Notes: generated by a model from the sequence alone, not told the origin. A DNA stretch of 16,468 nucleotides from CAVXYC01 sp046154735 (GCA_046154735.1 JBJXFJ010000231.1:1-16468); one strand, 5' to 3'. Positions 7,503-15,606 are shown, numbered from the stretch's first letter. Translations and numbers: made by a program.

Positions 7503-8612
7503 CTAGGAATGCAATTGGACACTGGGGCTTTCGTCACTTGAAATAACTGCATGGGAACGTACAATGGGCCTGTTTTGAGCGACCCTGCGAAGTAGTCCCT
7601 CTGCGACCATTCCAATTAGGAGAAGTTGGAGTGCCGTAAGTAGAAGAAGAGTTGCAGAGCTCGAAAGTACCGGCTGGTATAAGAGCGATTCATCAACTCT
7701 TCCGTATCGAGGAATAAGGGTGGAGATGTCGAATATAGTCTTGCCGAATCCAAGAGCTGCGCAGGTCATGGCCCAAGGCATGAATATTCGTAATGGTTGA
7801 AACATCATTGACATCTTAAGTACGAGCATGATGAACTCCATAAAGTGTCCTGGAGTAATCTTGGACGTGCCCGTTCTACGGTAGTAATTGATTGGGTGAT
7901 AGACCACGCGGTAATCGTCAGCGAGGAATGCTAGTGTTGACGTCGTGGTGAAGGAAAATCGGTTTGACAGAATCGGGAAGTACTGCGTGATGCACTCCCG
8001 GCGAAACACTCGGAGACCCGAATTCAGGTCGGGAATCTTGCGGCCGGCGATATAGCTCGCGAACTTTCCGAGGATCCACTTGGCCGGCCGACGAATCAGA
8101 GGGATGTGCACTTCGGTGCCAATGCGAGCCCCCACCACCATGTCTGCGCACTCAAGCTGGGCCACAAGCAACGGGATCTGGTCCGCGGGGTAGGTTCCGT
8201 CGGCATCGCAGATGACAATGATTTCATACTCAGCAGCCTGGATGCCGGTCTTGATCGAGGCGCCATAACCACGGTTTTCCGCGTGTCGGATGAGTCGGGC
8301 GCCACTCTCTCGGACCGCGGCGGCAGTCCTGTCTTGAGATGCATCATCGACAACGATGATTTCGTGTTGGAGTTTGGCTTCTGATAGCGCCGCCCGAACA
8401 GCTTGCACTTGAGAGCCGACCGCGGACTCCTCGTTAAACGCCGGAATAATCACGGAAACCCCAGATTGGGTGAAGCCGTTCGAGCGTGAGGGCTCAAACT
8501 CCGAGACATTCACGACATTCGATCGCAAGAGTCCCTCTATCGGTTTCGAATCGTCCGAGAGAACCTGTTCTACGGTGGGCACGGTATTCCTGCCCCTATT
8601 GAAGTTTCGCAT
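7503..8612 (-). CDS. GT2 glycosyltransferase, polyprenyl-phosphate sugar synthase (DPM1/GtrB-like) with C-terminal membrane helices
   Basis: Numbered from the ATG at 8612 (369 residues), the GT2 domain starts at GVSVIIPAFNEE (51-62). It continues with EIIVVDDASQDRT (84-96), NRGYGASIKTG (113-123), the metal-binding DADGTYP (136-142), DLNSGLRVFRR (195-205) and RTGTSKI (246-252). This is the hallmark order of dolichyl- and undecaprenyl-phosphate hexose synthases. Two membrane helices follow near 272-297 and 317-340, as in GtrB. It would transfer a sugar from a nucleotide donor to a polyprenyl phosphate on the cytoplasmic face. The start is uncertain: the ATG overlaps the GT-C gene by 43 bases and lacks a clear ribosome site, whereas a GTG at 8582 (codon 11) is preceded by AGGA and overlaps by only 13 bases. 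Lying directly after a GT-C gene, it probably supplies that enzyme's lipid-linked donor. Confidence 0.92.
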   Translation of the reverse strand: MRNFNRGRNTVPTVEQVLSDDSKPIEGLLRSNVVNVSEFEPSRSNGFTQSGVSVIIPAFNEESAVGSQVQAVRAALSEAKLQHEIIVVDDASQDRTAAAVRESGARLIRHAENRGYGASIKTGIQAAEYEIIVICDADGTYPADQIPLLVAQLECADMVVGARIGTEVHIPLIRRPAKWILGKFASYIAGRKIPDLNSGLRVFRRECITQYFPILSNRFSFTTTSTLAFLADDYRVVYHPINYYRRTGTSKITPGHFMEFIMLVLKMSMMFQPLRIFMPWAMTCAALGFGKTIFDISTLIPRYGRVDESLLYQPVLSSSATLLLLTALQLLLIGMVAEGLLRRVAQNRPIVRSHAVISSDESPSVQLHS

Positions 8613-10420
8613 GTGAACATCGCAACACCGATGGACTCCCTGCGCGGTGATGTCTGAGATGTTGCTTTGGCGGATCCATCTGCCCTGTATATCCAGACGG
8701 CACCGTCTCCCACGGTCCCGTCAAGCCGTGTCATTAACTCGAACTCACGATGAACATTGCTCATCAACTCCGGGTAAACCGCTTGGAGATGGGCGGAGAT
8801 TGTGTAGACAAACCAGGTTCGATGTGCCGAGGCGCGGACCACATTGAGTGCGTCCGCCGTCTCGACTTCCTGCCAATCAGCTCGGTACAGATCTCGATAG
8901 GGCAGCGCAGCCAGTCCCGCAACAACCACCGCGTCACCCGGCTCGCGTCTGGATTCCACATAGGCAAGCGCGCCCGTAAAGTCCTGTTTGGGTCGAAACG
9001 CGAATGGGACCGTCACGGCGGAAAGGAGAATCAACCCGACCACGACACCCGTTCCAACGGTGGAAGGGGCGAGCGCACGGAGACGCAGCCGAGTTGCAGT
9101 ATTTTTCGCAACACACAGGATGCCGCGAATGAGCACGAGAACAGCGAAACTCATCGCGAAGAAAAAGAACCGCGGCCAGAGGGGGTGCCCCACCCCGAGT
9201 ACGCTCACGGTGCAGAGCGCGGTGGGTATGAGGAGGAGCTGGATCATCAGCGGCTCGGTGCGGGCGTAGCTCCAGATACCAAGTCCAAAGATTGAGATTG
9301 CTGCGATCACAATGATGAGCCCAGGTGGACTGATCTGGAGGGATCGGCCTATTTCCAAAAGTGTCCAGAGCGGATTATTCCAATCCGGCACGGTGCTCAC
9401 TTCGCCCACCGCGTGGCCAAAGAGAATCTGCGGCAACACCAGTGCGTGAAGTAAGAGCGTAAGAAAACCCGTGAGGCCAAAACCAATCATGAGGCCTAGC
9501 GCCCACTGCACCCGCCGCTCGCTGGACGGACGGACAAACAACTGCCCCAAATACATCAGCCCGTGAGCGGCAATGACGAAGAGCATGGTCATGTGGGTGT
9601 ACATACCGAGGGCCGCGGCAATCGAATAGAGCACCCAGAGATGCGGACGCCCTTCTCGGATCGCCCGAACCATGAGCCAACTCGCTACAACGGTCCAGAA
9701 TAGGAGTCCGCTATACCCTCGGGCATTTTGACTGAACCAGATGTGGTGGTATGAAACAGTGAGTAAGGCGGCCGAGAGTAACCCCTCCCGGACACTTCCA
9801 ACCTCCTTGCCGAGGAGATACGTGGCCCAGATGCTCCCAACTCCGAAGAGGGCTGCCGGGAGGCGTAGAGAAGACGCACTATCACCAAAGATAAGAATCG
9901 CAGCGTGTGCAAGCAGGGAGAACAAGAAATGCTGATTCTGCGAGTCGTAAGTGGTGACAATCTCGCCAAAGCTGAGCCTGGCGTAGCTGACATAAGTGAG
10001 AATTTCGTCAAACCATAGGCCGGCATCCAATTGATGCAGCCTCAATCCGGTTGCTACCAGGACTATGGGGATGAGCAGGATGATTCCGGATTTGTTCGAG
10101 GAGGCATCCTTTGGCTGCTGATGGAGAGCAGTTCTTTGCCAGATGGGCAGCATGCTCAATCCGATGGTGATGATTCCGAGCAGAACGAGGCCGACTTTAA
10201 AACAAAGGGCCCCAAGCTCAATCTCCGGGTGTGAACCAGGGGGTACATCACGCAGCAGCTCCACAAGCTGGGCGGGTGAAACGAGAAGTCCCAATAGCAG
10301 TACACCGACTCCGGCAATCAAGAACAATGTCGTGATCGGACTTGCGCTGAGCCTTAGATCCTCGGAAACGGTCTCAGCTCGCATCGTACACATCAGCATG
10401 GATGCTTCGAGATGGGGCAC
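8570..10420 (-). CDS. GT-C membrane glycosyltransferase (GT39/ArnT-like, PMT superfamily)
   Basis: Up to 616 residues, with many membrane helices. After two N-terminal helices, GLRLHQLDAGLWFDEILTY (about 125-143) places the acidic Asp138-Glu139 pair in the first major periplasmic loop, the catalytic feature of GT-C enzymes. NQHFLFSLLAH (162-172), SLRLPAALFGVGSIWATY and HHIWFSQNARGYSGL follow in the order seen in the PMT_2/ArnT group. The C-terminal 120 residues form a soluble periplasmic domain with AVVVAGLAALPYRDLY. It would use a polyprenyl-phosphate sugar on the outer face of the inner membrane. The first in-frame start is GTG at 10420 with GGAAG about nine bases upstream; ATGs at 10399, 10393 and 10384 are alternatives, so up to 12 residues may be absent. 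The end overlaps the GT2 synthase that probably makes its donor. Confidence 0.9.
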   Translation of the reverse strand: MPHLEASMLMCTMRAETVSEDLRLSASPITTLFLIAGVGVLLLGLLVSPAQLVELLRDVPPGSHPEIELGALCFKVGLVLLGIITIGLSMLPIWQRTALHQQPKDASSNKSGIILLIPIVLVATGLRLHQLDAGLWFDEILTYVSYARLSFGEIVTTYDSQNQHFLFSLLAHAAILIFGDSASSLRLPAALFGVGSIWATYLLGKEVGSVREGLLSAALLTVSYHHIWFSQNARGYSGLLFWTVVASWLMVRAIREGRPHLWVLYSIAAALGMYTHMTMLFVIAAHGLMYLGQLFVRPSSERRVQWALGLMIGFGLTGFLTLLLHALVLPQILFGHAVGEVSTVPDWNNPLWTLLEIGRSLQISPPGLIIVIAAISIFGLGIWSYARTEPLMIQLLLIPTALCTVSVLGVGHPLWPRFFFFAMSFAVLVLIRGILCVAKNTATRLRLRALAPSTVGTGVVVGLILLSAVTVPFAFRPKQDFTGALAYVESRREPGDAVVVAGLAALPYRDLYRADWQEVETADALNVVRASAHRTWFVYTISAHLQAVYPELMSNVHREFELMTRLDGTVGDGAVWIYRADGSAKATSQTSPRRESIGVAMFTCETSIGAGIPCPP

Positions 10421-10555
10421 CTGGAGCTTCCGAGAGACGTCGATTCATATGATGGGACCATTTGCATGTCGATTGGTGCGCATTCAACTGCTGCCGCGCA
10501 TCAACTATGAGCTTGTTTCGGCAGGGAGACCGTAGAAACTTAAGTGTTCTGAATT
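10421..10555. other. Intergenic spacer of 135 bases
   Basis: This lies between the EDH-type GT2 gene and the GT-C gene. I see no gene, no terminator-like hairpin with T-run and no convincing promoter in it. The GGAAG ahead of the GT-C GTG start lies at its downstream edge. Confidence 0.5.
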
Positions 10556-11503
10556 TCACTCAGAAAGGCCATTCTGGGCGCGAGTATCGAGCGTCCTCTG
10601 CCACGGCTGCGTTAAGAGCGATGCGGCCGGGCTTCCAGCAACGTATCCGACGAGCTCACCCCAGGCCCACACGCTGGAGAGGACGATCAGTGCCGGTAGA
10701 GCGCGCATAAACTCCGCTCGATGCCGACCTTTATTCAGAACGTTGGCTGCCACACGTGAGATCAGCAAACCAGGTAACAGACACGACGTGATCGAAAAGA
10801 ACAGCCGCCCCGTCCAGTCATGTTTCGGCACACGTGTTGCGCCAAACAGGCGGCCAAATGCGTAACGCTCACGGATAGCCGCAAAAGGGGATAGGCTCCG
10901 ATGCTGGCGAACGACGATTTGAGGGGCTAACCAGAGCGACTCGCCTCGGGCCTGAAGTGCCGCGTGTACCACGGGCTCGTGGAATTCGGTAGACCATTCC
11001 TGGGCGATGGCGGTGAGTGCAGCGTATTTGTATGTCACATTGCAGTCAGTCAGCGACCGAGCGGGCCCCTCGCTCAGTGGGCCCATGTATCGTCCCCAGT
11101 CGGACAGGTAGACTGCCCAGCTCCACGATGAATCCGTCCCATCTACCGCTTTCTCCACGGCGCCACCGATCGCTGCATACGGGGCTTTGTGTGCCTCCTT
11201 GATGCGGACACACCAGTCCGCATCGGGCGTGCAGTGATCCTCAGTGAGGGCCACGATTTCACTCCGGGCACTTTTGACGCCCAGTGCCCGCAACTCCGCG
11301 AAAGTGCGCTGCCCGTCCACGCCAAGAAACTCAACTGACGGAAAGTCATGGATCAGTGTGGCTACATCAGGTAGCCGCTGATCATGGGGTACGATGATCT
11401 GGAGCTGAAGAAGTGTGCGTTGCGTGCTCAGGGCGGTAAGGCATCGCAGTAGGTGATCCCTACCGGCAAAGGGAACCACAACGATGGAGACTTCAGGCTG
11501 CAT
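10556..11503 (-). CDS. GT2-fold glycosyltransferase with C-terminal membrane segment
   Basis: From the ATG at 11503 the product is 315 residues. It begins MQPEVSIVVVPFAGRDHLLRCL, the GT2 nucleotide-sugar-binding start, and ALTEDHCTPDADW (86-97) takes the place of the usual DxD metal site, with Glu88-Asp89-His90. This EDH variant occurs in some GT2 proteins, often labelled glycosyltransferase-like. A CNVTYKYAAL segment in the middle corresponds to the acceptor-loop region, followed by EFHEPVVHAAL. One or two hydrophobic stretches occur near the C-terminus (about 235-290). A start at 11521 adds six residues, but the chosen ATG has a G-rich tract just upstream and overlaps the small preceding gene by 11 bases. 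It probably transfers a sugar, using a nucleotide donor, to the growing lipid-linked glycan; the sugar is unknown. Confidence 0.88.
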   Translation of the reverse strand: MQPEVSIVVVPFAGRDHLLRCLTALSTQRTLLQLQIIVPHDQRLPDVATLIHDFPSVEFLGVDGQRTFAELRALGVKSARSEIVALTEDHCTPDADWCVRIKEAHKAPYAAIGGAVEKAVDGTDSSWSWAVYLSDWGRYMGPLSEGPARSLTDCNVTYKYAALTAIAQEWSTEFHEPVVHAALQARGESLWLAPQIVVRQHRSLSPFAAIRERYAFGRLFGATRVPKHDWTGRLFFSITSCLLPGLLISRVAANVLNKGRHRAEFMRALPALIVLSSVWAWGELVGYVAGSPAASLLTQPWQRTLDTRAQNGLSE

Positions 11504-11702
11504 CGCTGCCCCCCGTCGCATCTGTCCGATTCGGCTGTTTGGCGCCCATCGGATCCCCCGCGGATGACCGATTCGTCCACATACTTCGGGGTATCGTAAG
11601 ATAGTACCCAGTCAGTGCGACCGCGATCCCAAGACTGCTAATCGAGAGGATGATTCCAAGCCTGAGTCCATCACGTCCCGTGTACAAGCCCCGTCGCTCC
11701 AT
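11493..11702 (-). CDS. Small single-pass membrane protein, 69 residues, unknown function
   Basis: The ATG at 11702 shares one base with the stop of the Gfo/Idh gene (TAATG), and the stop lies 11 bases inside the next GT2 gene, so the frame fits the spacing of the operon exactly. The product MERRGLYTGRDGLRLG has a positively charged N-terminus, then a hydrophobic helix at about residues 16-36 (IILSISSLGIAVALTGYYLT), then a polar tail ending GGSDAA. The charge pattern suggests N-in topology with the tail outside. An ATG 12 bases earlier (11714) is an alternative start. No family is recognised. A role as an accessory or scaffold for the membrane glycosyltransferases is a guess from position. Being short, it could be missed by gene callers. 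Confidence 0.6.
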   Translation of the reverse strand: MERRGLYTGRDGLRLGIILSISSLGIAVALTGYYLTIPRSMWTNRSSAGDPMGAKQPNRTDATGGSDAA

Positions 11703-12742
11703 TACGTTGGCCATGGTGCGGTGCTTCTGCCAATGGAATTGCAGGCGACTTGATCTGCAATCTCAAGAGCTCGTAATCCGTCTGCACCCGTTGCCAGAGC
11801 TGTAACTTCGCCACGTATCGCTCGTGTAAAGGCGTCGAGCTCCTGGACGAGACTTTGAGTGACAATCCAACGGTATGACCTCACGCGCTCCATCAGGTTG
11901 GACATTGGAAACAGATGCATGTTCTGGCGTGTGCGCCCACCTGGTTTATTTGCCCGGATGACCTGAGCCATCATCGGGAAGCAGGATGCGCGGATGTATC
12001 CGTGAGTGCCAACGAGCTCCACCATGAATCGATACCCCCGCCACTCGGTCCAACTGGCTTGCAGTGAACCAAGTTGACCGGACGGACTCCTAAGTACCAT
12101 GAATCCATTGTCCTCACACCCCGGGAGTTCCCAGACTGAGCTCGAAGAAAAACCTCGGACTTCGGCTACCTCGCCAAGGAAGTAGCGCGTCAAATCGATG
12201 AGGTGAATTCCGTTGTCGCGCAGAGCGCCTCCACCTACAACCTCGGGTGACCGCAGCCAGGCCTGCGTTTGCTCCGCAGCGGAATACCCCGCGTAACTCC
12301 GCACATGAGCGAGGTTACCAATCACCCCTGCATCCAGAAGTTCGCGTGCTTTCTGGAACGATGGGTAGAAGCGGAAATTGAAGCCCGTGGCCAGAAAGCA
12401 GCCGCTACGCTCGGCTGATTCCAGCATACGCCGGCCCTCAGCCGGGGTGAGGGCGAGGGGCTTCTCGCAGAGTACATGCTTTCCCGCCTCAAGCGCTTCA
12501 GTGCACATCTGTGCGTGCATCGATGGCGGAGTGGACACGATGACCGCGTCAACGGTCTCCGATTTGATGAGCGATTGCCAATCGGCATGCACAGCAGTGC
12601 GATATTTCTCAGCAAGCTCGCGGGCGCTTTCAAGGCGCACATCACTGACCGCAGTTAGTCGGCCGGAGCGTAATTGGCCGAGGGCGCTCGCGCGTAGCTG
12701 TCCAATCTGACCGCAGCCGATCAGTCCAAATCGCACGGTCAT
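11702..12742 (-). CDS. Gfo/Idh/MocA family NAD(P)-dependent oxidoreductase
   Basis: From the ATG at 12742 the product is 346 residues, normal for the family. The Rossmann motif GLIGCGQIG has GxGxxG at residues 9-14, VIVSTPPSMH lies at 67-76, and the catalytic EKP motif (VLCEKPLAL) has Lys94. The C-terminal domain carries GGGALRDNGIHLIDL (170-184), with Asp176, His180 and Asp183. Members oxidise or reduce sugars, nucleotide sugars or cyclitols; within glycan loci they often act as UDP-sugar 3-dehydrogenases (WlbA-like), but no matching aminotransferase or acetyltransferase is present, so the substrate is open. The frame extends to 12835, but those 31 residues are not family-like, and AGGA precedes the chosen ATG at suitable distance. 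The stop touches the small membrane protein gene. Confidence 0.93.
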   Translation of the reverse strand: MTVRFGLIGCGQIGQLRASALGQLRSGRLTAVSDVRLESARELAEKYRTAVHADWQSLIKSETVDAVIVSTPPSMHAQMCTEALEAGKHVLCEKPLALTPAEGRRMLESAERSGCFLATGFNFRFYPSFQKARELLDAGVIGNLAHVRSYAGYSAAEQTQAWLRSPEVVGGGALRDNGIHLIDLTRYFLGEVAEVRGFSSSSVWELPGCEDNGFMVLRSPSGQLGSLQASWTEWRGYRFMVELVGTHGYIRASCFPMMAQVIRANKPGGRTRQNMHLFPMSNLMERVRSYRWIVTQSLVQELDAFTRAIRGEVTALATGADGLRALEIADQVACNSIGRSTAPWPT

Positions 12743-12904
12743 CGCGACGTTTTCCTGAAGGTGTTCACATTGGTCAACTTGGCGACCTGAAGTGCGACCG
12801 GCGGTGAATTCTCGTGGTCCGCGGTTCCTCTCCAAGACGCTCGTAACGACGGATCAGGTAAGTTGAAAGCATACTCAGTGATCGCGGTCACGGCTGCTGC
12901 AAAC
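12743..12904. other. Intergenic spacer of 162 bases
   Basis: This lies between the first GT2 gene and the Gfo/Idh gene. Open frames across it are extensions of the flanking frames without family-like sequence. A TTGACC is present on the minus strand, but nothing resembling a -10 lies 16-18 bases beyond it. No terminator is visible. Confidence 0.5.
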
Positions 12905-13954
12905 CTATCCACGAGATCGTTTCCAACGGTCAGATATGCCGCCGGTCACCATGGCCCAGACGAATGCCAGCGTTGAGTACGCGAAATACAGCCAGTGCAT
13001 TGGCATGGCGCCCAGAAGGAACATTGGTCCGCGCTGTCTCAGAAAGAAGGCGTATAGGCCGCGATTGCATGACAGAAGCACGGAAATTGGCAAAGGAATT
13101 GCCAGCCATGCCGCCGGTCTCAGGAAACCAAAGACGGACAGCATACCGAGCATGAACACACTCACGGCACTTGCGCGCCCCGAGCGTTGCAGGTTCAGGT
13201 CGTTCGGGAGGTGGCGGGTTCTGCGAATGAGCGAAGTCCAGGGGAGCGCGCGATCTCGAATGTCTGTTACGAGAATTCCCCAGAGCGTCCAGCGCTTCAT
13301 GTGGGTTACCTGGATGTGTTTCGCGAGTCGAATGTTCTCGCCATCCGCGCGTAGGCGATAGCCGAGCTCAATATCCTCAATGCTGGGGCGCGTGTACGCT
13401 GGATCAAACCCCCCATGCTCAAGAAAAATGCTCGTTCGTATCGCCCCGCATCCACTCCAGAACGTTGATGCAGATTCAAGTCCAGTCTGGTGTACATAAT
13501 GGTGAACAAGATTGCGATACTGGGAGAGTAGGCCGGGGTGAGTGGGGTTTGTATCATAGGATCCGAACGCCGCCGCAAGGCCCTCATCGGCATCGAAAAG
13601 CGCGACAAAGTCTGAGAGGGTATCCGGGCGGACCCGTACGTCCGCGTCAATAAAGCAGAGCAGGGGCGTTGTGGCTAGTGCTGCACCGATGTTGCGGGCG
13701 CGGCCAGGGCCACTCCGCGGATACTCGGACGGAATAACTCGCGCACCCCATCGCTGCGCAACAGCAGCGGAGTCATCCGTAGAGCCGTCGTTGACCACAA
13801 TGCATTCCCACTCAACGCCGCGGCTCTGGAAGAGTGCCTCGAGGCAGCGCGATAGCATCTCAGCGCCGTTGTACACCGGGACGATGACGGTAATCACTGG
13901 CCCGGTCACGGCCGCAGAGGTCTCAATATTCACGTCGGACTGAGCGATAGTCAA
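12905..13954 (-). CDS. GT2 family glycosyltransferase with C-terminal membrane helices
   Basis: This 349-residue protein has a canonical GT2 domain: ITVIVPVYNGAEML (21-34), CIVVNDGSTDDS (51-62), GPGRARNIGAAL (82-93), the DxD site in CFIDADVRVRPD (Asp103 and Asp105), and the acceptor/base motif SIEDIELGYRLR (Glu193-Asp194). Two or three hydrophobic segments in the last 90 residues would tether it to the inner membrane. It is an inverting transferase that adds a sugar from a nucleotide donor to a lipid-linked acceptor on the cytoplasmic face. The only upstream in-frame start is TTG at 13954, with no clear ribosome site. A GTG at 13933 is an alternative, and both lie before the domain. It is 24 bases after the first flavoprotein gene and surely co-transcribed. 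Confidence 0.92.
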   Translation of the reverse strand: MTIAQSDVNIETSAAVTGPVITVIVPVYNGAEMLSRCLEALFQSRGVEWECIVVNDGSTDDSAAVAQRWGARVIPSEYPRSGPGRARNIGAALATTPLLCFIDADVRVRPDTLSDFVALFDADEGLAAAFGSYDTNPTHPGLLSQYRNLVHHYVHQTGLESASTFWSGCGAIRTSIFLEHGGFDPAYTRPSIEDIELGYRLRADGENIRLAKHIQVTHMKRWTLWGILVTDIRDRALPWTSLIRRTRHLPNDLNLQRSGRASAVSVFMLGMLSVFGFLRPAAWLAIPLPISVLLSCNRGLYAFFLRQRGPMFLLGAMPMHWLYFAYSTLAFVWAMVTGGISDRWKRSRG

Positions 13955-13978
13955 ATTACCAGGAAGAACGATTCAGAG

Positions 13979-15418
13979 CTATGCAATGCTTGCTGAGGAG
14001 ACCCGTCGCTCTTCGAGGTACTCTTGCTCGGTGTTGACACTGTCCGGATCCACCGCGTCACCCAGGATGAACCGTGCCGCAAGGAGACCGGTCTCAATGG
14101 CATGATCGGTGTTGTTGTAGCGGAAGGTGCCGCCCCGTCCGACGATTGACAGGTTGCTAAACGAGCGCAGGTGGTTCTTGATGCTCTCCACCGCGTCCCG
14201 ATACTTCAAGTTATATCGGGGGTAGGCGTCCACATTGCGAATAGCGAAGCTGTCGATCACGTCGCGCTTTTCAATGAAATGAAGCTGTTCGGACAGCTCG
14301 TGAACTGCTAACGCACATATCTCATCATCAGATCGGTTCCAGAGTGGATCACCAACCTCACAGAAATACTCCAAAACAAGCGATGTTTTCCCCTCCGGAG
14401 CCATTTCCACGCTCCAGTTCCGGGGCTCATGCAGGCGTGCAAACGTAACATTTCGATCGTGCACATAAATCCACGTGTCGTCGGTTACCTGGGGTCGGTT
14501 CAGCATGATGTGAACGGTGATGACGTCTCGGTAACTCAACTCATGGCTGGCGTTCAGAATTCCTGATTCGGCCTCAGGGCGAAGTATCTGCGTGAGCTCG
14601 GTCATTGGAATTGAGGACACAAAGACGTCCCCAGTGATCTGATGCTCAGTTCGACCATCACTGAGCGTGACACCGGTGATTCTCTGCCTATCGTGCTGCA
14701 CCGCAATTGCGCGCTGGCCTAGATTTACGCTCCCACCACGCTGCTCAATTTCCTCGGCCATGCGCTCCGAGATTCGCCCAAAGCCAAGCCTGGGGTACAT
14801 AAAGTGCTCAACCAGGCTCTCCACTTTCCCGTCCGTCCGCTTCACGGCATCGCGGATAGCGGTGAAGAGCGAGAGTCCTTTACTTCGTTGGGCAACCCAG
14901 TCTCCTGAGAGCTCAGTACACTCTTTGCCCCAGACTTTCTCTGAGTAGCGCTTAAAGAACATCTCGTACAGGGTTCGACCGAATTGAGCAACGTAGGCAT
15001 CTTCCATGGAGACGACCGGTTTCTTGCTCATGATCTGGCTTGCTTGCGACAACACGAAGTCACCGACGGCGCGAACGCTGGTGCCCGGACCAATGCTAGT
15101 GAGCACATTGCTGGCGCGCAATGGGTAATCCACCATTTTTCCGTCGAAGTAGATCTTACTAATGCGGTTGACCCAGACCAGCTCGTCTTGAAGAAGGTCA
15201 ACCAGGAACTGGTTCAACTCGTCCTTTTTGGTAAACCAACGGTGGCCCCCGATGTCGAAGCGAAAGCCGCTTCTCTCCTCGGTGCGAGCCAGCCCGCCAA
15301 CGACCGGGGCCTGATCGAATACCTGTACCGACCACCCCGCGCATGCCAGCGCGAAGCCGGTTGTCAAGCCGGCAGGGCCGGCTCCCAAAATGATTACGGT
15401 TCCCGCTGGCTTCGTCAT
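13979..15418 (-). CDS. NAD(P)/FAD-dependent oxidoreductase, UDP-galactopyranose mutase / protoporphyrinogen-oxidase-like; first gene of the operon
   Basis: This 479-residue protein has FAD motif VIILGAGPAGLTTG (GxGxxG at 12-17), then VVGGLARTEE (39-48) and FDIGGHRWFTKK (54-65). These are the equivalents of the GGN and GPHIFHT segments of UDP-galactopyranose mutase. FKRYSEKVWG in the middle is a conserved feature of this UGM-like group, and the C-terminal FAD segment GRGGTFRYNNTDHAIETGL lies near 430-450. It is longer than classic UGM (about 370-390 residues) and shares only the general framework with the 480-residue protein at 5239-6681. The likely role is flavin-dependent rearrangement or oxidation of a nucleotide sugar or lipid-linked sugar; heme- or carotenoid-type chemistry is unlikely given the neighbours. 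ATG at 15418; GGAGG lies 14 bases upstream, rather far. It directly follows the long structured leader. Confidence 0.9.
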   Translation of the reverse strand: MTKPAGTVIILGAGPAGLTTGFALACAGWSVQVFDQAPVVGGLARTEERSGFRFDIGGHRWFTKKDELNQFLVDLLQDELVWVNRISKIYFDGKMVDYPLRASNVLTSIGPGTSVRAVGDFVLSQASQIMSKKPVVSMEDAYVAQFGRTLYEMFFKRYSEKVWGKECTELSGDWVAQRSKGLSLFTAIRDAVKRTDGKVESLVEHFMYPRLGFGRISERMAEEIEQRGGSVNLGQRAIAVQHDRQRITGVTLSDGRTEHQITGDVFVSSIPMTELTQILRPEAESGILNASHELSYRDVITVHIMLNRPQVTDDTWIYVHDRNVTFARLHEPRNWSVEMAPEGKTSLVLEYFCEVGDPLWNRSDDEICALAVHELSEQLHFIEKRDVIDSFAIRNVDAYPRYNLKYRDAVESIKNHLRSFSNLSIVGRGGTFRYNNTDHAIETGLLAARFILGDAVDPDSVNTEQEYLEERRVSSASIA

Positions 15419-15492
15419 CGTTAGTACGCAATCCTCCCCGTGTTCAAGCCTGGCCGATCACAGCTCAAAGGCTTGGAACGGAAATGAAGTGA

Positions 15493-15536
15493 TTCGCGGC
15501 GACATTGTTGTGCCGCTGTCATGTGGCGACCGCGAA
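15493..15536 (-). promoter_or_regulatory. Leader hairpin A (7-bp outer stem, 4-bp inner stem)
   Basis: Read on the minus strand, TTCGCGG pairs with CCGCGAA (7 of 7), and inside it GACA pairs with TGTC. It ends 75 bases before the first gene's ATG and has no following T-run, so it is not a classical terminator. Its function is unknown. Confidence 0.35.
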
Positions 15537-15571
15537 CATCTCGCGGACCGTAGATACCGAATTGATGAATC

Positions 15572-15596
15572 ATCCGATGTTGGCTTGCCATCGGAT
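15572..15596 (-). promoter_or_regulatory. Leader hairpin B (perfect 8-bp stem, 9-base loop)
   Basis: ATCCGATG and CATCGGAT form a perfect 8-bp inverted repeat around a nine-base loop. No T-run follows on either strand. It could be an RNA hairpin in the leader or a dyad operator; the sequence does not say which. Confidence 0.4.
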
Positions 15597-15606
15597 TCTG
15601 GTCCAA

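Noticed and set aside
8750..9295. 181-codon plus-strand frame within the GT-C gene
   Set aside because: Highly charged low-complexity product (many Glu, Arg, Gly), the complement of hydrophobic membrane-helix codons on the other strand.
12743..12835. Extension of the Gfo/Idh protein to an upstream start
   Set aside because: The extra 31 residues are polar and precede the Rossmann strand, which normally begins within a few residues of the start; the ATG at 12742 has a suitable AGGA upstream.
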